DNA of 64,000 bases from an uncultured Stenotrophomonas sp. (GTDB taxonomy: Bacteria > Pseudomonadota > Gammaproteobacteria > Xanthomonadales > Xanthomonadaceae), in NCBI RefSeq assembly GCF_945952405.1, contig NZ_CAMFIA010000008.1, positions 1 through 64,000 on the forward strand. The letters run 5' to 3'. The notes beneath the pieces are model-generated. The model was not told where the DNA came from, did not search any database, and saw only the letters and a list, made by a program, of their open reading frames with translations. The position numbers were made by a program, and so were the translations under genes. This document shows positions 27,391 to 35,501 of the stretch, piece by piece; position 1 is the stretch's first letter; every line of letters starts with the position of its first letter.

Positions 27391-28025
27391 CAGCCGACCA
27401 GTGCGCTCGAGGCCACCACATGCTCACCGGGTTGCGGGGCCAGTGCGGCCTCCACCAGCGCCGCGGCGATCACCGTGGCCGGATTGATCCGCCATGCCCT
27501 GGGCAGGACCGGGCCCAGCGCCCCCAGTACATGCAGTGCGAGGCGCTCACCACGACGCACCTCGTTGCGCTGGCCGCCAATCAATCCCGGCCTTACCAGG
27601 GTCAGCGAGGCGAAGCCCAGCGCACGCAGGTCGCGCTCCAGCTCCCCCTTCACCCGGCTGTAGAAGATCGACGACTTCGCATTGGCACCGGCGGCGGAGT
27701 TCAGTACGTAGGCGCGGGCGCCCTGTGCCTGGGCCACGCGCGCAAACGCCAGCGGGTAGTCGTGATCGATGCGGTGGAAGGCTTCGCGGCTGCCCGCCTG
27801 GGCAAGGGTGCTGCCCAGTGCGCAGATGACCGCGTCCACACGCGCCCACTCCGGCGCGGCTGGCAACGCATCGAAGGCGAGCACCGGGTTCCGCAGCTTG
27901 CCGTGGGTGGCCGCCAATGGGCGGCGGGTGGGTGCGACCAGCGCGGTGCAGCGTGGGTCGCCCAACAGCATGGGCAGGGCCAGTCCGCCCACCAGGCCGG
28001 TCGCCCCCAGCAACATCACGCGCAT
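27390..28025 (-). CDS. NAD(P)-binding Rossmann-fold protein (HTATIP2/YbjT-like)
   Basis: A 211-residue protein with the dinucleotide-binding motif VMLLGATGLVGGLAL at the N terminus, a SSIFYSRVKGELERDL segment bearing the Tyr/Lys of the extended SDR pattern, and LTLVRPGLIGG. It may be a reductase or a regulatory nucleotide sensor. ATG 28025 is preferred because GGAGG lies five bases upstream (a GTG start at 28037 would include that site). It is cotranscribed with the downstream WYL regulator. Confidence 0.85.
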   Translation of the reverse strand: MRVMLLGATGLVGGLALPMLLGDPRCTALVAPTRRPLAATHGKLRNPVLAFDALPAAPEWARVDAVICALGSTLAQAGSREAFHRIDHDYPLAFARVAQAQGARAYVLNSAAGANAKSSIFYSRVKGELERDLRALGFASLTLVRPGLIGGQRNEVRRGERLALHVLGALGPVLPRAWRINPATVIAAALVEAALAPQPGEHVVASSALVG

Positions 28026-28130
28026 CACCACCTCCACTGCGGCATCCTGTCGCCCATCCTAGCCGTTCAAGCCATCGGCGGCCGCGCCGATATGCTGGAA
28101 CCAGCCCCTGCCAGCCCCGGGATTCACTCG

Positions 28131-29669
28131 ATGACGGACCAGCCTGACCACCGCCCCGCCCCCGGTACTGCCCTTGGGCCGCCGGCACGCATGCGCGCGG
28201 TGGTCGACGATGGGCTGGGCGACCGCGTGGTGCTGCAGGGCGGCGGCGGGGTAGCCCTGCAGCAGCTGTTCGCCGGGGCCGACGCACCGGAGCCGCTGCT
28301 GGCGGCGTTCGCCAATGGCATGGCGACCCTGCCCGGCGAACTGGGCGACATGGGCGACCGCCTGCAGTCGGCACAGGCCAGCGCCGATTGGCCCCGCTAC
28401 GGGCGGGCGATGCGGCAGCTGATCGACAAGTACATCCGCACCATCGAACAGCATTCGCCGGACGGGCAGCCGGAAAGCCTGCGCCTGTCCGAGCAGTTGC
28501 GGCTGCTGCTGGGCGGCGCGGTGGTCGCCCTGCTGCAGCACGACCCGGACCTGCGCGAGCAGGCGCAGGCACTGGCAATGCGCCTGCGCCAATGGCAGCC
28601 CGGTACCGCGCTGGAGCCGATCGAACAAGGGGTGCGCGAACTCGGCCACCAGGTTGGCGTACGCGCCGAGAGCTGGCAGGAGCAGCAGGCGCTGCTGCTG
28701 GAACTGTTCGCGCTGCTGCTGGAGAACGTCAGCGAGCTGCTGGACGACCGCAGCTGGCTGCAGGGCCAGATTGCCGCGGTACGCCAGCTGCTGGACGGGC
28801 CGCTGGAAGCCGAGGCGGTCGAGCGCACCCGCGCCGAGTTGCGCGAAGTGATCTACAAGCAGGGACTGCTGCGCCAGGGCATCGACGATTCGAAGGCGGC
28901 GATGCGCGGCCTGATGGGCGAGTTCATCGAACGCATGGATGGCATGGCCACCAGCACCGGCGAGTACCACGACCGCATCGGCAGCTATGCACTGCAGCTG
29001 CGCGAGGCGCGCAGCATCGCCGATCTCAACCAGCTGCTGCAGGACGTGATGCGCGATACCGGCAAGGTGCAGCAGCAGGCGGCGCAGGCCCGCGACCACC
29101 TGGCCAACGCGCGGCAGGAAGTGGAGCGCGCGGAACAACGCATTGCCGAGCTGGAGCAGGAACTACGCGCCGCCGGTGACCTGGCCCGCATCGACCCGCT
29201 GACCCAGGCGCTGAACCGCCGCGGGCTGGACGAACTGCTGCAGCGCGAGCTGGCCCGTGCCGCACGCAACGGCTCGCCGCTGGGCGTGGCGATGATCGAT
29301 CTGGACGATTTCCACCAGACCAACGACGCGCATGGCCATGCCGGTGGCGATGCACTGCTGCAGCATCTGGTGGCCGTGTGCAAGCTGCTGCTGCGGGCTA
29401 CCGACGGCATTGCGCGGCTGGGCGGCGACGAGTTCGTGCTGGTGCTGCCGGAAACCCAGGGGGCCGACAGCATGGCCACCGTGCAGCGCCTGCAGCGTTC
29501 ATTGGCACACCGTGTGCTGACCGTGCACGAGCAGCGGGTTCCGGTGCATTTCAGTGCGGGCCTGGCGCAATGGCAGCCCGGCGACGATGTCGAGACCCTG
29601 CTGCGACGCGCCGATGATGCGCTGTACGCCGCCAAGCGGCAGGGCAAGAACCGCGTGCACGCGGGTTGA
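28131..29669 (+). CDS. Diguanylate cyclase (GGDEF)
   Basis: A 512-residue cytosolic protein that makes c-di-GMP from two GTP. The GGDEF domain starts near residue 345 (DPLTQALNRRGLDELLQREL), with the catalytic motif GGDEF at 431-435 and the allosteric I-site R422-A-T-D425 five residues before it, so product inhibition is expected. The N-terminal two thirds have no membrane segments and are largely helical with heptad-like Leu/Glu/Gln stretches, likely a dimerisation and signalling coil. The start is uncertain (ATG 28092 would add 13 residues). Convergent with the DUF808 gene. Confidence 0.93.
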   Translation: MTDQPDHRPAPGTALGPPARMRAVVDDGLGDRVVLQGGGGVALQQLFAGADAPEPLLAAFANGMATLPGELGDMGDRLQSAQASADWPRYGRAMRQLIDKYIRTIEQHSPDGQPESLRLSEQLRLLLGGAVVALLQHDPDLREQAQALAMRLRQWQPGTALEPIEQGVRELGHQVGVRAESWQEQQALLLELFALLLENVSELLDDRSWLQGQIAAVRQLLDGPLEAEAVERTRAELREVIYKQGLLRQGIDDSKAAMRGLMGEFIERMDGMATSTGEYHDRIGSYALQLREARSIADLNQLLQDVMRDTGKVQQQAAQARDHLANARQEVERAEQRIAELEQELRAAGDLARIDPLTQALNRRGLDELLQRELARAARNGSPLGVAMIDLDDFHQTNDAHGHAGGDALLQHLVAVCKLLLRATDGIARLGGDEFVLVLPETQGADSMATVQRLQRSLAHRVLTVHEQRVPVHFSAGLAQWQPGDDVETLLRRADDALYAAKRQGKNRVHAG

Positions 29670-29676
29670 TGGGCTC

Positions 29677-29717
29677 GGGGTCAGATCGCTTTCCCGACGG
29701 AAAAGGGACCTGACCCC
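29677..29717. terminator. Hairpin repeat, GGGGTCAGATC family (copy 1)
   Basis: GGGGTCAG at the left end and CTGACCCC at the right, with an imperfect inner stem (CTTTCC / GGAAAAGGG). It lies at the junction of the convergent diguanylate cyclase and DUF808 genes. Four copies occur in the window. Confidence 0.75.
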
Positions 29718-29814
29718 GCCGATAGCAAGGCGCCGACCAGGGTCGGCCTCTACCGGGCAGCGCCGCGGCGCAAGGCAGCCGAGCGCAGGCTCGGCTCCAT
29801 GGGGAAAACCCGGC

Positions 29815-30741
<927 letters not shown>

Positions 30742-30849
30742 GAGGCGTCCAAGAGAGGGAATGAGCGGATTCTGACCGATCCAGCGGCCACTGCGGAAGC
30801 CATCGGGTTCACCGCACGCCTACCGCCCCCCGGCGACACTGCGAAATCC

Positions 30850-30916
30850 GGTAGTGCCGGCCGTTGGCCAGCAAGCGCGCCGTTCCGGACATTGCCGGCC
30901 CGCGGCCGGCACGACC
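30850..30916. repeat. SMAG repeat pair
   Basis: A degenerate GTAGTGCCGGCCGTTGGCCAG at 30851-30871 and a reverse GCCGGCCCGCGGCCGGCACG at 30894-30913. They lie in the leader of the UbiB gene. Confidence 0.75.
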
Positions 30917-30941
30917 TGTATTCGCCGCATGGGAGTTCCGC

Positions 30942-32633
30942 TTGAGCAATCCGCCCTCCGCCGCTGGCAATCCTCCGCTGGTCAAAGGCATGAACCGGCG
31001 CAGCCAGATCCTGCGCCTGCTGATGCGCTACCGCCATTCGGGGGTGTTCTCGGGCATGAACCTGGACGCTGCCAGCCACCACGCCGATGTGCCCCCCGAC
31101 GGCAATCCGGAACAGTTCGTCAGCGACCTGGAAGCGCTCGGGCCGACCTTCGTCAAGCTGGGCCAGATGCTGTCCACGCGCCCGGACATGGTGCCGGTGG
31201 AGTTCGCCACGGCACTGGAGCGCATGCAGGAGAAGGTCGCCGAGATCCCGGTCGAGCGCATCCACGCCATTGTCGAGCAGGAACTGGGCGCACCGGTGAA
31301 CAAGCTGTTCGCCGCATTCGACCCCGAGCCGCTGGGCTGCGCGTCGATCGCGCAGGTGCACCGTGCGGTGCTGCACGATGGCCGCCAGGTGGCGGTGAAG
31401 GTGCAGAAGCCCGAAGTGGCGGCGCAGCTGCGTTCAGACCTCGAGGCACTGCGCAGCTTCGCGCTTGCCGCCGACCACCTGACCCAGGTCGGCCGCCGCG
31501 TACGCCTGCGCGACTGGCTCAACGAATTCGCCAAGACGCTGATGCAGGAGCTGGACTACCAGGCCGAGGCCGAGAACCTGGCCCGCTTCGGCCGCCACCT
31601 GAAGCCGTTCCGGCGGCTGTGGATACCGCAGCCGCTGTGGGACTACAGCAGCCAGCGCGTGCTGACCATGGAGCTGGCCACCGGCGTGCGGGTGGATGCG
31701 ATCCCCGATGTGCGCCGCACCGAGCAATCGATGGACCCGTTGGCGGCGGCCCTGATCCGCGGCTACCTGGACCAGATCTTCGTGCATGGCGAGATCCATG
31801 CCGACCCGCATCCGGGCAACCTGCGGGTGATGCCCGATGGCCGCCTGGCGATCTTCGATCTGGGCATGGTCGCGCACATGCCACCGCGCCTGCGCGAGCG
31901 GCTGCTGAAGATCCTGTTCGCCGCGGTGGATGGCCGTGGCGAGGAAGTCGCCGACGACCTGATCAGCATCAGCACGCGGCTGGAAGCGTTCGACGAAGAA
32001 CGCTACCTGCGCGAGACCGGCCAGCTGATCGCACGCTACGCCGCCAGCGGCAGCTTCTCCGAGGGCCGCGTGGTGCTGGATCTGGTCCGCATCGCCACGG
32101 CCTGCGGACTGCGCACGCCGCCGGAACTGAGCCTGCTCGGCAAGGCCCTGCTCAACCTGGAAACCGTCTGCCGGCTGCTGGCGCCGGAGCTGGATACGCG
32201 TCGCATCGTCGAGCGCCAGCTGCAGCACGTGATGCGCGCGCGGCTGAAGAAATCACTGTCGGCCGCCAACATCGCCAGCGAGGCGATGGAGCTGCAGCAA
32301 CTGCTGCGCGATGGGCCGCGCAAGCTGTCGGACATCATGGCGCTGCTGGCCGAAAACCGCCTGCAGATGAAGGTGACCGGGCTGGAAGAGTCGCGGTTGA
32401 TGGAGAACCTGCAGAAGATCGCCAACCGCGTCGCCGCCGGCATCATCAGTGCGGCGCTGATCATGGCCGCTGCAATGATGATGAAGATCGACACCGGCTG
32501 GCATCTTTTCGGCTATCCGCTCATCGCGCTGGTGCTGCTGATGATCGGCGTGGTGCTGGGCTTGGGCATCGTCACCAGTGCCCTGCTGTTCGACCGCCGT
32601 GCACGTGCGCGCGAAGAACGCGGGCATCGCTAG
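30942..32633 (+). CDS. ABC1/UbiB family atypical kinase
   Basis: About 563 residues. UbiB proteins support ubiquinone biosynthesis, probably as ATPases acting on lipid substrates. Key motifs: the KxGQ signature in FVKLGQMLSTRPD, the invariant Lys in QVAVKVQKP, the catalytic-loop-like EIHADPHPGNL, and FDLGM as the metal-binding Asp. Two C-terminal hydrophobic segments (IISAALIMAAAMMM and LIALVLLMIGVVLGLG) anchor it. A TTG start at 30942 is well placed after GGGAG; ATG 30990 is the alternative. An earlier ATG at 30864 falls in a SMAG repeat. Whether it is the functional ubiB or a paralogue cannot be told. Confidence 0.9.
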   Translation: MSNPPSAAGNPPLVKGMNRRSQILRLLMRYRHSGVFSGMNLDAASHHADVPPDGNPEQFVSDLEALGPTFVKLGQMLSTRPDMVPVEFATALERMQEKVAEIPVERIHAIVEQELGAPVNKLFAAFDPEPLGCASIAQVHRAVLHDGRQVAVKVQKPEVAAQLRSDLEALRSFALAADHLTQVGRRVRLRDWLNEFAKTLMQELDYQAEAENLARFGRHLKPFRRLWIPQPLWDYSSQRVLTMELATGVRVDAIPDVRRTEQSMDPLAAALIRGYLDQIFVHGEIHADPHPGNLRVMPDGRLAIFDLGMVAHMPPRLRERLLKILFAAVDGRGEEVADDLISISTRLEAFDEERYLRETGQLIARYAASGSFSEGRVVLDLVRIATACGLRTPPELSLLGKALLNLETVCRLLAPELDTRRIVERQLQHVMRARLKKSLSAANIASEAMELQQLLRDGPRKLSDIMALLAENRLQMKVTGLEESRLMENLQKIANRVAAGIISAALIMAAAMMMKIDTGWHLFGYPLIALVLLMIGVVLGLGIVTSALLFDRRARAREERGHR

Positions 32634-32876
32634 CGCATCGTTCAATCAGCCGTATTCATGCGGTTTTTAATGTAATCCAACGAGGTCTTTCACGCTCGAT
32701 TTACCATCTGGGCATGTGTTCGCGCGCGCATTTCCAACAAACATTTCAGTCAGGTTCGTGCATGCACTATCGGGTCATCGGCCTGTCATGTGGATGTGCT
32801 TGCGGCAGCGCCGGTCGGATGGACACGCGTCGGTACGACGTCCATCACCACCACCCCGTCACTGCCGAAGCTGCCT

Positions 32877-34982
32877 ATGCTCTGGATACTGCTGCTGTCG
32901 TTGTTGCTGTTGTGCTGGTTGTTGCTCGCCTCCGGCAGGTGGGTGTGGTGGAAAGCCGGCTCCCTTTCACTGCTGCTGCTCACGCTCAGTGCGTGGTGGC
33001 TGATCGACAAGCTCTCCGGTGACGGGCTCAACGCCGCCACCCTGTATCACCTGGGCGCCGACATGGAAGGCGCCGGCGTCTCCGACTTCAAGGGCTACAT
33101 CGCCGGCTTCGTGGTGCTGGCACTGGTTTCGCTGCTGCCGCTGTTCGCCACGCGGGTAAAGCGCTGGCGCCGGCCCGGCCACGGCGGCGCCTGGTTCGCC
33201 GGCTTCGCTGCCGTGTGGGTGGCCACGATCATGATCAGCCCACTGGCCCGCGACGGCCAACGCCTTTACCAGCAGCTGCGCCCGGTCGACTTCGCGCGCA
33301 TCGCACCCGAGTACCAGGTGCCCACGCAGCCACTGCAGCGCCCGCGCAACATCGTCTGGATCTACGGCGAAAGCCTGGAACGCACCTACCTGGACGAGGC
33401 CGTCTTCCCCGGCCTGATGCCCAATCTCAACCGCCTCGCCGCCCAGTCACTGGACGTGCGCGGCGTGGCCTCGGCCGAAGGCAGTGGCTGGACCATCGCC
33501 GGCCTGGTGTCGTCGATGTGCGGCGTGCCGCTGACCACCTCGCAGGGCGATGAGAACAGCATGGACCGCATGGGCAGCTTCCTGCCCAAGGCGGTGTGCC
33601 TGGGCGACTACCTGAAGCAGCAGGGCTACACCAACCACTACCTCGGCGGTGCCAACGGCCAGTTCGCCGGCAAGGGCCAGTTCCTGGCCAGCCACGGTTT
33701 CGATGAAGTGCACGACCTGGCATGGTTCAAACAGCAGAAGAAGATCGGCCGCATCCACTACTCGGCCTGGGGCGTGCACGACGATGTACTGCTGGATACC
33801 GCCTACCAGCGCTTCGAGCAGCTCTCGCGTGCCGGCTCGCCCTTCATGCTGACCACGCTGACCATGGATACCCACCATCCGGCGGGTCACCTGCCGGTGT
33901 CATGCAAAGGCGAGCGCTACCAGAGCCAGTACGGCAACATCAACATGCTCAACGCGCTCAAGTGCAGTGACCGGCTGATCTCGCAGCTGGTGCAGCGCAT
34001 CCAGGCCAGCCCGTACGGCAAGGACACGCTGATCGTGATTGCCTCCGACCATCTGGCGATGCCCAACGATCTGACCCACATCCTGGCCCAGCAGAAGCGC
34101 GAGAACCTGCTGCTGTTCCTGGGTGATGGCGTTGCCCCGCAGCAACTCAGCGCCGACGCAGGCACCACCCTGGATTCGGGTGCGACCCTGCTCAGCCTGC
34201 TGGACCCGAGCCTGAAGACGATGGGCTTTGGCCGTTCGCTGGTCGATAGCCAGCGCGCGCCGAGCGCCAGCGTCGCAACGCAGCGCGATGGTGGCCGTGA
34301 CTATCCGCAGTATCTGGCCTTCGCCCGTTCATTGTGGCTGGGCGAACCGACCCGCGAACTGAAGATCGATGGCGATGACCAGGTGGTGGTCGGCCTGCAG
34401 CACGTGCAGCCACCGGTCCTGCTGGAGTACGACAAGGACTGGGGCCTGAAGTCGGTGTACCTGGAGAACACCTCGCGCCAGTTCGATGATGCCGACCCGG
34501 ACAATACCCTGGCCTACGTCGATCGCTGCACCGCATTCGAGGATGGCTCGGCCGATGGTGACTGGTGTGCCCTGCTGGTCAACCGTGACAACGGCATCAA
34601 GCTCTACCGCGACAACGACCTGCGCGGCGGCATTGCCGTCGATGCGCCGCTGGATGCGTTCCAGGGCCCGCGCCCGAGCGTGCGCCAGGCGCACATGATC
34701 ACCCAGAAGGGCCGCCGTACCCGCGCCGGCCAGTACATGCTGCAGCTGGTGGCGAGCACGCGCCCGGATCGCGGCTTCTGGATCGAGGCGGTGTCCTCGC
34801 AGCGCAAGGTGGTGCTGGCGCAGCAGTGGGTGCAGCCCGATGCCGACGGCAAGATCAACGTCACGTTCGGGCTGGACCACGAAGTGGATGACCTGGAAAT
34901 CCGCGCGTGGCTGAACCATGCCGAGAAGCTGGCGGTGGATACCTTCGCGCTGGTGCCGTCGCGCGGCCGGCCGCGGGGATGA
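32877..34982 (+). CDS. opgB: Phosphoglycerol transferase I (OpgB/MdoB-like)
   Basis: An inner-membrane sulfatase-fold enzyme that transfers phosphoglycerol from phosphatidylglycerol to periplasmic glucans. About 701 residues with three or four N-terminal membrane segments and a large periplasmic domain. The nucleophile Thr is probably in GSGWTIAGLVSSMCGVPL. IYGESLERTYLDEAVFPGLM, TLTMDTHHPAGH and IASDHLAMPNDL align in order with E. coli MdoB (from memory). ATG 32877 places the first membrane segment at the N terminus as in the family; ATG 32790 would add 29 residues. Confidence 0.88.
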   Translation: MLWILLLSLLLLCWLLLASGRWVWWKAGSLSLLLLTLSAWWLIDKLSGDGLNAATLYHLGADMEGAGVSDFKGYIAGFVVLALVSLLPLFATRVKRWRRPGHGGAWFAGFAAVWVATIMISPLARDGQRLYQQLRPVDFARIAPEYQVPTQPLQRPRNIVWIYGESLERTYLDEAVFPGLMPNLNRLAAQSLDVRGVASAEGSGWTIAGLVSSMCGVPLTTSQGDENSMDRMGSFLPKAVCLGDYLKQQGYTNHYLGGANGQFAGKGQFLASHGFDEVHDLAWFKQQKKIGRIHYSAWGVHDDVLLDTAYQRFEQLSRAGSPFMLTTLTMDTHHPAGHLPVSCKGERYQSQYGNINMLNALKCSDRLISQLVQRIQASPYGKDTLIVIASDHLAMPNDLTHILAQQKRENLLLFLGDGVAPQQLSADAGTTLDSGATLLSLLDPSLKTMGFGRSLVDSQRAPSASVATQRDGGRDYPQYLAFARSLWLGEPTRELKIDGDDQVVVGLQHVQPPVLLEYDKDWGLKSVYLENTSRQFDDADPDNTLAYVDRCTAFEDGSADGDWCALLVNRDNGIKLYRDNDLRGGIAVDAPLDAFQGPRPSVRQAHMITQKGRRTRAGQYMLQLVASTRPDRGFWIEAVSSQRKVVLAQQWVQPDADGKINVTFGLDHEVDDLEIRAWLNHAEKLAVDTFALVPSRGRPRG

Positions 34983-34990
34983 GGGTTCCT

Positions 34991-35213
34991 TGCAGGGCTG
35001 CGCCCGGCACCCGCTGAAGCACAAGCAACAACAACAGCAAAAGCGTGCATTCCGTGGTTTGGCGGGGCGGTGTGGGGTGGCAGGACACGCCGTAAACCCA
35101 TCCATGGGGGCTCGATGGCGCCATCCATGGCGCCAACGGTCCCGCCACCCCACACCGCCCCACCTTTGACAGATTCCGTGTGCTGTTGGTGGGTGTCGAC
35201 CTTGGTCGACACT
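34991..35213 (+). repeat. Composite hairpin element, copy A
   Basis: A structured element of about 200 bp. Flank TTGCAGGGCTG ... CAACAACAACAGCAAAAGC; arm 35064-35081 pairs perfectly (18 bp) with 35144-35161; core ACGCCGTAAACCC then TCCATGGGGGCT at 35087-35112; inner hairpin TGGCGCC/GGCGCCA at 35116-35135; tail TTGACAGATTCCG then TGTTGG. A GTGTCGACCTTGGTCGACAC palindrome follows at 35193-35212. Copy B nearby has the same parts in inverted orientation with different arm sequences. Confidence 0.75.
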
Positions 35214-35237
35214 TCTGTCAGATATCGAAATCAATCT

Positions 35238-35278
35238 GGGGTCAGATCCGTTTTCCGGAGGAAAGCGGATCTGACCCC
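35238..35278. terminator. Hairpin repeat, GGGGTCAGATC family (copy 2)
   Basis: GGGGTCAGATCCG at 35238-35250 pairs with CGGATCTGACCCC at 35266-35278, with a second stem TTTTCC/GGAAA inside. It lies between two inverted composite elements in the gap of convergent opgB and MscS genes. Confidence 0.75.
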
Positions 35279-35280
35279 AA

Positions 35281-35500
35281 GCGCATTTCCAACAGATCGC
35301 GGAAATCTGTCGAAGGCGGGGTGGGTCCGGTTGCGGGAGTGTCCGCGGCATGGATGCCGCGGCCAAGCCCCCATGGACGGGTTTACGGCGTCTCCCGCAA
35401 CCGGACCCACCCCGCCATCCCACAGGAAATCAGCTTTTGCCGTTGCCTTTGCTGTTGCTCCGGCCTCTGCGGGTGCAGGGCACAGCCCTGCAAACAAACC
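35281..35500 (-). repeat. Composite hairpin element, copy B (inverted)
   Basis: Minus-strand counterpart of the element at 34991. Perfect 25-bp stem: 35315-35339 pairs with 35392-35416. On the minus strand the core reads ACGCCGTAAACCC then GTCCATGGGGGCTT, one mismatch from copy A, and the inner hairpin is CCGCGGCAT/ATGCCGCGG. The flanks GAGCAACAGCAAAGGCAACG and TTGCAGGGCTGTGCC, and the tail TCGACAGATTTCCGCG, also match copy A. The arm bases differ from copy A but stay complementary. Confidence 0.75.
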
Positions 35501-35501
35501 G

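Larger units (their letters stand above)
34983..35501. other. 519-bp convergent intergenic region made of repeats
   Basis: No gene. Almost all of it is accounted for by the two composite hairpin elements in inverted orientation, the GGGGTCAGATC hairpin between them and a short GTCGACC palindrome. No transposase or reading frame of note. Confidence 0.7.
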
